Source: GWF2-38-69 sp037127655 (GTDB taxonomy: Bacteria > Verrucomicrobiota > Lentisphaeria > Victivallales > GWF2-38-69). From it: 13,129 nucleotides of DNA. The stretch lies in NCBI GenBank assembly GCA_037127655.1, contig JBAXXY010000075.1:1-13129 (forward strand), written 5' to 3'. The notes beneath the pieces were generated by a model. It had not been told where the DNA came from. It saw only the letters and a program-made list of their open reading frames with translations, and did no database searches. Shown here one piece after another: positions 1-5,654 of this stretch (positions are counted from its first letter, which is position 1; every line of letters begins with the position of its first letter). The position numbers and the translations under genes are program-made.

Positions 1-80
1 TCATAAAAAATACAGAAGACAAAAGACCATTTACACAAAATTCCTTAAACAGCCATTTTCCGATGTAAAGAAAGTGAATT
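1..80. other. Non-coding edge, nothing recognised
   Basis: Short AT-rich stretch downstream of the minus-strand RNase gene. I see no stem with a T-run that would be a convincing terminator and no gene fragment that can be supported. Confidence 0.4.
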
Positions 81-1487
81 CTAGAGATTGTAATTTGTTC
101 CTGGGACGACTATTTCGACTGAATAACCTTTCCCATCAAGAAGTGATTTCATATTGGTCTGGGCGTCTTTTTCACCATGTACCAGGAATATTTTCTTCAA
201 TGCCGTCGTATCCAACGAACCTACATAATCAAGTATCTCCTGATAGTCTGCATGTCCGCTGAAGGAGTTCATTTTAGCTATTTCAGCTCTTACGCCATAC
301 TCTTCACCAAATATCCGAATCGGGTTGACTTTCTCCAGAATTTTTCTGCCAAGTGTATTCTCTGCCATATAACCCACCAGCAATATCGCATTTTTAGGAT
401 CTCGTACGGTGTGCGCCAGATGGTGCAATATTCTGCCGTGCTCACACATTCCTGACGATGAGATCACAATCATCGGCCCATCCTGCTCATTCAGAGCCTG
501 GCTCTCCTCTTTGGTTGTAACATATATAAGATCGCTGAAACCAAATGGATTTTTCTGATGGTCAATAAATGCCTTTATCGTTTCGTCGTCATAGCACTCA
601 TCATGCATTTTGAAAATAGTCGTCGCATCGGCAGACATCGGACTGTCTATGTAAACTGGAATCTTGGGAATTCGTTTCTGATCATGTAATAGATGAATGA
701 AAAAGACAAGTTCCTGAGTTCTTTCAATAGCAAACGCAGGTATAACAATTTTGCCCTTGCGTTCAGCGACTTTATTTATAATATTTGCAAGCTTTTCCAG
801 TGTCGAATCCATCGGGTCATGCAATCTATTCCCGTAAGTGCTTTCGAGAACCAGATAATTAACAGGCGGAAGAATTTCAGGATCGCGGATGATAGGCAGA
901 CCTTTCCTGCCAAGGTCACCGGAAAAGGCTATTCTCATAGTCTCTGATCCATTTTTTACTTCCATGTGAACCATTGACGAACCAAGTATATGCCCAGCAT
1001 CGTATAAAGTTGCGCTCACATTCTGAACAGGAGTAAATTTCTTATGGTAGGCGACAGTGGAGAAATGCCCCATGCAATTACGAACTTGTTCTTCTGTGTA
1101 TAGGGGTTCTTTAGGTTCAAAGGATAACCCTTTTTTCTTGTTTCTCTTTATCATGAAATCATAGTCGTGCTTCTGTATCCGGGCAGAATCCATCATAACG
1201 AGTTTGGCAAGGTCACGGGTAGCTGGGGTAGAATAAACAAAGTTTTCATATCCTTCGGCAACAAATCTAGGCATCAGTCCGCAATGATCATAATGTGCAT
1301 GAGTAAGTATTGCCGCGCTGACATTGGCAGGTTTGAAAGCCCAATCGCGGTTTTTCTTGTCAGCTTCGTCGCGGCGACCTTGAAAGGCTCCGCAGTCAAT
1401 CATAATTGTGCCATTTTCAGTCTCAAGAAAGTGCTTGGAACCAGTTACTTCCTGAGCTCCGCCCCATGAGTACAACTTACATTGCAT
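81..1487 (-). CDS. Beta-CASP metallo-beta-lactamase fold RNase (CPSF-73/Ysh1-like)
   Basis: A 468-residue protein of the bacterial 'MBL-fold metallohydrolase, RNA specificity factor' group, full length for the family. The zinc site is complete: HAHYDH at 63-68, the histidine of AGHILG (166), the aspartate of FSGD (191) and the histidine of VHGEK (437). Beta-CASP motif A is the glutamate in ESTYGN (215), motif B is the histidine in SFSGHAD (412) and motif C is H437. SSSGMCEHGR (343-352), typical of these enzymes, is also present. By analogy with CPSF-73 and archaeal/bacterial relatives it should be a two-zinc cytoplasmic endo- or 5'-exoribonuclease acting on single-stranded RNA; the substrate cannot be read from sequence. 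There is no KH domain or signal peptide. The start is supported by AGGAG five bases upstream on the minus strand. It stands alone, divergent from the AT-rich stretch at 1490 onward, and its base composition looks like ordinary backbone. Confidence 0.93.
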   Translation of the reverse strand: MQCKLYSWGGAQEVTGSKHFLETENGTIMIDCGAFQGRRDEADKKNRDWAFKPANVSAAILTHAHYDHCGLMPRFVAEGYENFVYSTPATRDLAKLVMMDSARIQKHDYDFMIKRNKKKGLSFEPKEPLYTEEQVRNCMGHFSTVAYHKKFTPVQNVSATLYDAGHILGSSMVHMEVKNGSETMRIAFSGDLGRKGLPIIRDPEILPPVNYLVLESTYGNRLHDPMDSTLEKLANIINKVAERKGKIVIPAFAIERTQELVFFIHLLHDQKRIPKIPVYIDSPMSADATTIFKMHDECYDDETIKAFIDHQKNPFGFSDLIYVTTKEESQALNEQDGPMIVISSSGMCEHGRILHHLAHTVRDPKNAILLVGYMAENTLGRKILEKVNPIRIFGEEYGVRAEIAKMNSFSGHADYQEILDYVGSLDTTALKKIFLVHGEKDAQTNMKSLLDGKGYSVEIVVPGTNYNL

Positions 1488-1593
1488 AATGACTCCTATA
1501 GTGTCTTGTTTTACAGCAAGTTATATCATTGGATTTTTAGAATTAAAGATTTACTGCTATGAAGATGTGAATTTAACCATTCTCTCTTTTATT

Positions 1594-1692
1594 ATGAGCA
1601 CTTTTGATAGTAATTTCATTATTTATCTTTATGTATTTATTTTAGTCATTACAGTGACCATACGAATTAAATACAAAGAGTATTATAAATGA
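1594..1692 (+). CDS. Possible tiny single-pass membrane protein, first ORF of an ATGA-overlap cassette
   Basis: An ORF of 32 codons from the ATG at 1594, or 67 codons if the in-frame ATG at 1489 is used. The C-terminal part is one hydrophobic span (FIIYLYVFILVITVTI) followed by a basic tail, IRIKYKEYYK, as expected for a small single-pass membrane peptide with its positive end in the cytoplasm. Neither start has a visible ribosome-binding site, and the longer form would overlap the RBS region of the divergent RNase gene, so I prefer the shorter one. Its TGA overlaps the ATG of the next ORF (ATGA at 1689-1692), which is the main argument that it is real. The DNA is very AT-rich (14 G/C in the 60 bases at 1621-1680). 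It is not recognised as any family and could be a chance ORF. Confidence 0.3.
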   Translation: MSTFDSNFIIYLYVFILVITVTIRIKYKEYYK

Positions 1693-1979
1693 AAGAGAAA
1701 ACTCAAGAAGAACAAATAACTGAATTCATAAATGACACTATAAGACTAATAAAGTCAGTAAGATGGTTTGGCAAGGTATCTCAGGCAAGAATAGATAGTA
1801 TTATTGCCATTCAAGTTATCCCGACAATAACCTCTCTAATTGATAATCAACCTGATCCTAAAATATATTCTATTGACGATTTCATATTCAGTGATGATCT
1901 TGATGATAAGAGAATAAAACTCTTATATGATGATCTAATGCTTTGGGAAAAAGATGTGATAGAAACGAGTATTATATGA
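1689..1979 (+). CDS. Hypothetical small acidic helical protein (96 aa)
   Basis: No family recognised. The product is soluble-looking and probably mostly helical: an N-terminal charged segment (MKEKTQEEQITEFINDTIRLIKSVRW), a hydrophobic middle (SIIAIQVIPTITSLI), then an acidic C-terminal half with DDFIFSDDLDD. There is no signal peptide, membrane span, or cysteine or histidine metal cluster. The start overlaps the stop of the upstream ORF as ATGA, with a weak AAAGAG about eight bases before it, and the stop overlaps the next ORF's ATG in the same way (1976-1979). Such double coupling suggests translational linkage of a small operon. It converges with the DUF262 gene in the same AT-rich stretch. 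It could be a small accessory, immunity or toxin-antitoxin-like protein, but nothing in the sequence proves that. Confidence 0.6.
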   Translation: MKEKTQEEQITEFINDTIRLIKSVRWFGKVSQARIDSIIAIQVIPTITSLIDNQPDPKIYSIDDFIFSDDLDDKRIKLLYDDLMLWEKDVIETSII

Positions 1980-2185
1980 TTAGTGATAATCCTAATACTA
2001 TTGCAATAAGATTCCTATTTATTCCAATTCTCATAATGAAGAAATGTTTGAAAGATAATGGCAAAATGAATTATGATATGTACATCAAACTAATACTTCC
2101 ATATTTCGAATACATAAAGATATACCCTTATCTATCAGACCAATATACTAATAAATTATATCAGAGAGTAGCTTCCATTTTTTAA
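1976..2185 (+). CDS. Hypothetical small protein (69 aa), third ORF of the ATGA cassette
   Basis: Read from the ATG at 1976, which shares ATGA with the preceding stop, this gives 69 residues; an in-frame ATG at 1943 would give 80 but lies inside the upstream gene. It begins MISDNPNTIAIRFLFIPILI, a moderately hydrophobic segment, and continues with a tyrosine- and lysine-rich part (ILPYFEYIKIYPYLSDQY). No known motif is recognised. There is no independent ribosome-binding site, so expression would depend on translation of the 96-residue ORF. An alternative is that the 96- and 69-residue ORFs are one original gene of about 165 codons split by a frameshift. I see no canonical slippery heptamer at the junction, and the exact ATGA overlap argues for two genes. 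Confidence 0.5.
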   Translation: MISDNPNTIAIRFLFIPILIMKKCLKDNGKMNYDMYIKLILPYFEYIKIYPYLSDQYTNKLYQRVASIF

Positions 2186-2277
2186 TTAATTTCTAAAGTT
2201 TACTCGTTGAATTAATTCTGGATGATTCTGAATCAAATACAATCTAAAAGCAAGGAAGGCATATTATTTTTTTTGGC

Positions 2278-2346
2278 TTAAGCTTTTAACATCTTCTCTA
2301 TTTCTGTCTGGTTAGTTTCCAGAATGTTCTTTGCTTTGGCTTTCAT
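2278..2346 (-). pseudogene. Possible short coding remnant downstream of the DUF262 gene
   Basis: On the minus strand, in the same frame as the DUF262 gene but after its TGA, there is a coding-like stretch beginning MKAKAKNILETNQTEIEKML and ending TAA at 2278-2280. It is lysine/glutamate-rich, amphipathic and helical-looking, unlike the surrounding AT-rich DNA. It could be the C-terminal tail of a displaced gene, a lost extension of the nuclease, or chance. The rest of 2186-2367 shows nothing else recognisable. Confidence 0.2.
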
Positions 2347-2367
2347 CCCTGCAAGAAAAAATAAAAA

Positions 2368-4122
2368 TCACGATGTTTCTGCTTGATCTTCTTCATCAAT
2401 AGTAGAATCAAGCAGTTGTGTGTTCATGGTTTTTAGTCCATCAAGTTTAAATCTGTCAATGCAAAACTCAATTATTCTTGTTCGTCTGTCATCCACATTT
2501 TGTTTTGTAAATTGACCCTTTTGAATTTCACCTGCTAAGTCTCTTGTGTCTGTTATTACAGAATTAAGATAGGCCAACACTTTATTAATTGGAGCTACAT
2601 TGCCAACTCCCGTGTTTATTGATTTCTCTAATAATCCTAAATTACCAAGACGATTTTTTTCATAACCGTATTCTTCGAGATTAAAATTATAACTTGATAC
2701 AATAAAATTCGGATCTTTACTGAAAATGTGCTCTATTTGAAGGTCTTTATAAGTTGCAATATCTGGATTATCCTTACTAAATTCTGAAAGAATGTATTTT
2801 ACTGCTCCATTGCCATACATCGAATCTTCAAGATATGTTCCGAAAAGATGATTGTTCATAAATTTTTCACAGAAGTTTACTAGAACAGATTTTATTCCAT
2901 CAACGGTTAATTCTTTTTCCGAAATAAGCGAACTAAGCGAATACATATCTGCAATAGGATTTGTTCCACGAAGTTTATAAACTCTCACTTCAATAGCTTC
3001 AAGTATTTGAAGTAAATCGTCAAGTTTATTCTGCATATAAAGCCGCACGATTAAAGGATAAAGAGTAGCTGTAAATTCAAGGTATCGAAATGGTTTTTGT
3101 AGAACTGATTTAACCTCAATTGCTTTAATCATATTTGAGTAGCTAACAGCAAAATTTTGGAAGTCGGATAAATAGTCTGTCATGAATTTTCTCAATTCTT
3201 CTGATTTATCTTTTAGTTCTTCGCACCTTGTTTTAAGATTGTCAAAAATTGTGTCTGCACCATCTCGGTTATTCCATGTTGAAGGAAAAAGTTTTCTTGA
3301 TGAATAGTAATGATGTGTAAAAATTGTGTTCTCTTCTAACCTTCCTAATATTCCAAGTTTGTCTCTATTCACTAGTAAATCATCATATGAGTCAAAGATC
3401 TTTTCAAATCCTTCATTTATTAGTTCATTGAGTTTTTCGTCTAAATGAATGGTAGAATAAAGCATTAAAATACTCTTTGTCTTATCTAAGATTCTCAATG
3501 GCAAACCTCTGTCATTGATAATCGAAAACATTTTTACAGCTTGCGCTTGGCTTTCAACATTAAAAACTAAAACATCAATTCTATCTCTGATAAAAATTAT
3601 TCTCTTTTCAATCTCCTGCTGAGTCAAAGCATTTGAAAAGGCAGTAAATAATTTTTTAGCCTCATACATAAATTTTTGGCTACGCTTATTTAAGTTATTC
3701 TCTTCGATACTATCAAAATCAAAAAGCAGTCTGCTTAAAAAATCTCCGTCTGCACCGAGCGGATGAAGCTTTAAATTGTATATACTTCCAATGAAATCAC
3801 TAAGTTGAATTTTTCTTATTTCTTCATTTGGAATTTTATCAATAAGAACTTTCAAAAGTATAAATATCGTTGTAATGCGCTGTTGGCCGTCAATGATTTC
3901 ATAAACGGTACCTGATGAGAGTCCAACCGACTTGTTTTCTTTAAATGAAAGGGTCCCAACAAAATGGTTCATGTCATCTTTTATGCTTTCCTCAATGTCT
4001 TCCCAAAGAGCCTTTCTCTCTGTGTCTGTCCAACTGTACTTTCGTTGGTAAGTTGGGATTATGAATCGATTTCCATTAAAGATTGAACCTATTTTTTCTG
4101 TCTGACTTTTAGTAATTGACAT
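2368..4122 (-). CDS. DUF262/DUF1524 protein, GmrSD-like restriction (anti-phage) nuclease
   Basis: A 584-residue fusion of the two domains of GmrSD-type type IV restriction enzymes. The N-terminal DUF262 (ParB/sulfiredoxin-like NTPase) domain shows IPTYQRKYSW (22-31), the diagnostic DGQQR (78-82), and NDRG (203-206) followed by LPLRILDKTK. The C-terminal DUF1524 (His-Me finger/HNH) part has IEHIF (463-467, H465), GNLGLL (493-498) and N503, in the order expected for the nuclease site. In characterised members the NTPase domain gates cleavage of foreign, often glucosylated or otherwise modified, DNA; that this copy targets modified phage DNA is inference. No signal peptide. The start is well supported by AGGTGGGGA just upstream. 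The gene sits alone in AT-rich DNA between a housekeeping-like RNase and a terminator, converging with tiny unknown ORFs, as expected for a defence insertion. The DUF1524 signature is slightly divergent (HIFSKD where HILP is common), so catalysis should not be assumed. Confidence 0.85.
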   Translation of the reverse strand: MSITKSQTEKIGSIFNGNRFIIPTYQRKYSWTDTERKALWEDIEESIKDDMNHFVGTLSFKENKSVGLSSGTVYEIIDGQQRITTIFILLKVLIDKIPNEEIRKIQLSDFIGSIYNLKLHPLGADGDFLSRLLFDFDSIEENNLNKRSQKFMYEAKKLFTAFSNALTQQEIEKRIIFIRDRIDVLVFNVESQAQAVKMFSIINDRGLPLRILDKTKSILMLYSTIHLDEKLNELINEGFEKIFDSYDDLLVNRDKLGILGRLEENTIFTHHYYSSRKLFPSTWNNRDGADTIFDNLKTRCEELKDKSEELRKFMTDYLSDFQNFAVSYSNMIKAIEVKSVLQKPFRYLEFTATLYPLIVRLYMQNKLDDLLQILEAIEVRVYKLRGTNPIADMYSLSSLISEKELTVDGIKSVLVNFCEKFMNNHLFGTYLEDSMYGNGAVKYILSEFSKDNPDIATYKDLQIEHIFSKDPNFIVSSYNFNLEEYGYEKNRLGNLGLLEKSINTGVGNVAPINKVLAYLNSVITDTRDLAGEIQKGQFTKQNVDDRRTRIIEFCIDRFKLDGLKTMNTQLLDSTIDEEDQAETS

Positions 4123-4192
4123 ATTATTTCCCCACCTGTTTTTTAGTGTTTAATGATTAATAGTTCTGAATCCTCTCTTTTAGCATGAACGC

Positions 4193-4205
4193 TGCTCATT
4201 GAGCA
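4193..4205. promoter_or_regulatory. Perfect palindrome upstream of the DUF262 gene
   Basis: TGCTCA-T-TGAGCA is a perfect 6-1-6 inverted repeat about 70 bases upstream of the nuclease start, in the only intergenic space where its promoter can lie. It has no T-run, so it resembles a dimeric-repressor operator more than a terminator. No second copy was noticed nearby. Confidence 0.35.
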
Positions 4206-4259
4206 TTAATAATTTCGTATTCTAGCGGATAAGGAGAAATAAAAGAAGAGCGGAAATGG

Positions 4260-4287
4260 AAAAGCCGAGTTTTGAGGCTCGGCTTTT
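4260..4287 (-). terminator. Rho-independent terminator of the FN3 gene
   Basis: Perfect 10-bp stem AAAAGCCGAG / CTCGGCTTTT with an 8-base loop (4270-4277). Read on the minus strand it follows the stop of the 211-residue gene by about 30 bases and ends in TTTT. Because the stem starts with AAAA and ends with TTTT it may work in both directions, insulating the DUF262 gene. An 8-bp palindrome CCCGCGGG (4298-4305) lies between it and the gene. Confidence 0.75.
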
Positions 4288-4318
4288 AGGGTGGGCTCCC
4301 GCGGGGAAATTTAGAAAA

Positions 4319-4954
4319 CTATTGTATGTAAATTTCTATTGGTTTGGTGAAATTATAAAAGCTTGTTTTATTGGATTCGGCGCTTGTGGCAGCCGCCATG
4401 AATGTATATTTCTTTCCTCTTACAAGCCCTGTTATAACCCCTGTTGACTTTGAAAATGTCTTGGCATGCCAATCATCAATCTTTTCAGGTATCGGATCCT
4501 GCGAGAAAATCACTATATAGCTTAAAGCGCGCGACACGATACCGATGTCAGCGTACATAACGCCAGGAGTATCTCCAGGAGTTAGTTTTAAATATTCAGG
4601 AGCAGGCGGGATACCGACAGGTTCTGGAATTTTTGTAACAGGAAAACCTGAACCGTCAATCATTGTCAGATTGCCTTCTGCTATAGAATTGATGTAAGCG
4701 CCAAGATGGGAAAGGTTATTCTCAAGAATTTCTCTTTTGGCATTCTTGTTTGCCGTGTCCTGTTTCGTTCCGTCCTGGCATTTGAGCAGAGCGTCAGAAT
4801 AAGCCTTGACTGCGGCCTGAACTACTATCAAAGTAGGAATTGGCGTTGGAAAGTCGATGTTTTTAGTCATCTTATTGACGATGCTTTGGGACAGTTCAAA
4901 AAGATCATTGTCTTTGAATTTAGTGAAACTTGTTACTGCTCGTTGAGTACGCAT
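4319..4954 (-). CDS. Helical plus fibronectin type III domain protein (211 aa)
   Basis: Residues roughly 15-100 look helical, with FPTPIPTL (35-42) before AAVKAYSDALLKCQ and a second long helix through KNAKREILENNLSHLGAYINSI. A linker with PVGIPPAPEYLKLTP (112-126) leads into a C-terminal fibronectin type III-like domain (about 117-211) with the expected late features GVITGLVRGKKYTF and an ending strand PIEIYI. This two-part layout matches a group of uncharacterised 'fibronectin type III domain-containing' proteins; the role is unknown, with adhesion or protein binding only a guess from the fold. There is no signal peptide or membrane span, so it is probably cytoplasmic or exported by an unrecognised route. 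The start is supported by AAGGAGA a few bases upstream. It is monocistronic, with its own promoter and terminator. Confidence 0.75.
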   Translation of the reverse strand: MRTQRAVTSFTKFKDNDLFELSQSIVNKMTKNIDFPTPIPTLIVVQAAVKAYSDALLKCQDGTKQDTANKNAKREILENNLSHLGAYINSIAEGNLTMIDGSGFPVTKIPEPVGIPPAPEYLKLTPGDTPGVMYADIGIVSRALSYIVIFSQDPIPEKIDDWHAKTFSKSTGVITGLVRGKKYTFMAAATSAESNKTSFYNFTKPIEIYIQ

Positions 4955-4969
4955 AAAATCTCCTTTTTG

Positions 4970-4982
4970 CCCGTAAAACGGG
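4970..4982 (-). promoter_or_regulatory. Leader hairpin next to the RBS of the FN3 gene
   Basis: CCCGT-AAA-ACGGG forms a compact 5-bp stem with a three-base loop in the 5' leader, ending only a few bases before the AAGGAGA ribosome-binding site on the minus strand. It could tune translation or message stability. It lacks the T-run expected of a terminator. Confidence 0.35.
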
Positions 4983-5029
4983 TTTTATTAATACTTTGTT
5001 CCCCTTGGATGTCCGCCCATAAAAGCCCG

Positions 5030-5057
5030 AGTATAATCAATTTCGGTAAGGTTTCAA
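5030..5057 (-). promoter_or_regulatory. Candidate sigma-70 type promoter for the FN3 gene
   Basis: On the minus strand TTGAAA (5052-5057) and TATACT (5030-5035) are separated by 16 bases. Transcription would start near 5023, giving a leader of about 70 bases that contains the hairpin at 4970-4982. This assumes the host uses a canonical sigma-70 consensus. Confidence 0.4.
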
Positions 5058-5187
5058 TTAAGTTCGGTATAAGAATGGAGGATTTCAGTCCTTTGAAGCC
5101 GTAATTGGTCAAAGCGAACTTCTAACCTCCGGCAAATACATGGCAGATTGGCGCTCGGTGTGCGTAAAAGAAAACTAAAGCGCTATT

Positions 5188-5410
5188 TTTCGGTATGGAA
5201 ATGGAGTATTTCCATACGGAAACACTACTTCTTGCATGAATATGGAGTGCTGCAGCATTGAAAATAAGCGTTTCAGTACGGAAATTGAGTTTTTCCGTAC
5301 AGAAATAGAGCATTGCGGTATGGAAACAGAGCATTTCTGTACTGGAATATAATATTCCTCCATGGAAACAGAGCATTTCCTTGTAGAAATAAAGAAAACT
5401 ACGACCGAAA
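5188..5410. repeat. Tandem array of 21-bp units with a palindromic 14-bp core
   Basis: About eleven units, with cores starting at 5188, 5209, 5230, 5251, 5271, 5292, 5313, 5334, 5355, 5376 and 5397. The period is 21 bases at every step except one of 20. The core consensus is near TTTCCGTACGGAAA, a perfect palindrome; well-kept examples are TTTCCATACGGAAA (5209), TTTCAGTACGGAAA (5271) and TTTCCGTACAGAAA (5292). The 7-base spacers are often CAGAGCA, TAGAGCA or TGGAGTA. The third, fourth and last units are degenerate. Because 21 is a multiple of three, the minus strand stays open and reads as heptads such as TEMLCFH and TEKLNFR, but no ribosome-binding site supports a gene. The array has no identical repeats and unique spacers, so it is not a CRISPR. 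It lies between the divergent FN3 and adaptor genes. Confidence 0.85.
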
Positions 5411-5654
5411 TACTCGGCGCTTTCGGAGAACGGCGCCCTATCGTTTCTTAATTCAACAGCATTGATCCCTATTTATTCAGTATTTATTTGTCTGGTATTT
5501 ATTTATTTGTTAGTACTTGCTAGAATTCATTATCATTAGCAAACTTCTGAATGACTTTGGTCTCTCTAATATTTTCTTAAGCTGAAACAATTGGAAACAA
5601 CCATTAAATTTGGAAATTTCAACTAATCAACCATAAACAAAAAAAGGAGAGAGA
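5411..5654. promoter_or_regulatory. Leader region of the adaptor gene
   Basis: A GC-rich imperfect hairpin (GGCGC 5416-5420 with GCGCC 5433-5437) closes the repeat array. It is followed by AT-rich DNA in which TATTTATT recurs, including GTATTTATTT at both 5480 and 5495. AGGAGAG lies just before the ATG at 5655. The promoter must be here, but no -35/-10 pair is good enough to place. AAATTTGGAAATTT at about 5606-5619 is a small palindrome. No gene is seen. Confidence 0.4.

Noticed and set aside
1489..1593. N-terminal extension of the tiny membrane ORF from the ATG at 1489
   Set aside because: It starts inside the ribosome-binding region of the divergent RNase gene, has no ribosome-binding site of its own, and the extra residues show no pattern. 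The ATG at 1594 gives a simpler membrane peptide.
1943..1975. Programmed -1 frameshift joining the 96- and 69-residue ORFs
   Set aside because: GGGAAAAAG at 1946-1954 is not in the right phase to form a canonical X-XXY-YYZ slippery heptamer, and an ATGA overlap explains the arrangement.
4298..4305. CCCGCGGG palindrome as a second terminator or operator
   Set aside because: Eight bases with no loop and no T-run; the strong stem beside it already explains termination.
4706..5104. Plus-strand open frame antisense to the FN3 gene start
   Set aside because: It overlaps the well-supported minus-strand gene, its promoter and its ribosome-binding site, and encodes no recognisable domain.
5122..5376. 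Minus-strand open frame encoding heptad-repeat peptide (TEMLCFH, TEKLNFR and similar)
   Set aside because: The openness follows from the 21-bp DNA repeat, since a second minus frame (5175-5363) and the plus strand are also largely open across it. There is no ribosome-binding site and no non-repetitive conserved part.
5188..5410. CRISPR array
   Set aside because: The period is 21 bases with only 7-base, partly similar spacers and degenerate cores; CRISPR repeats are longer and near identical with unique spacers of about 30 bases. No cas genes are present.
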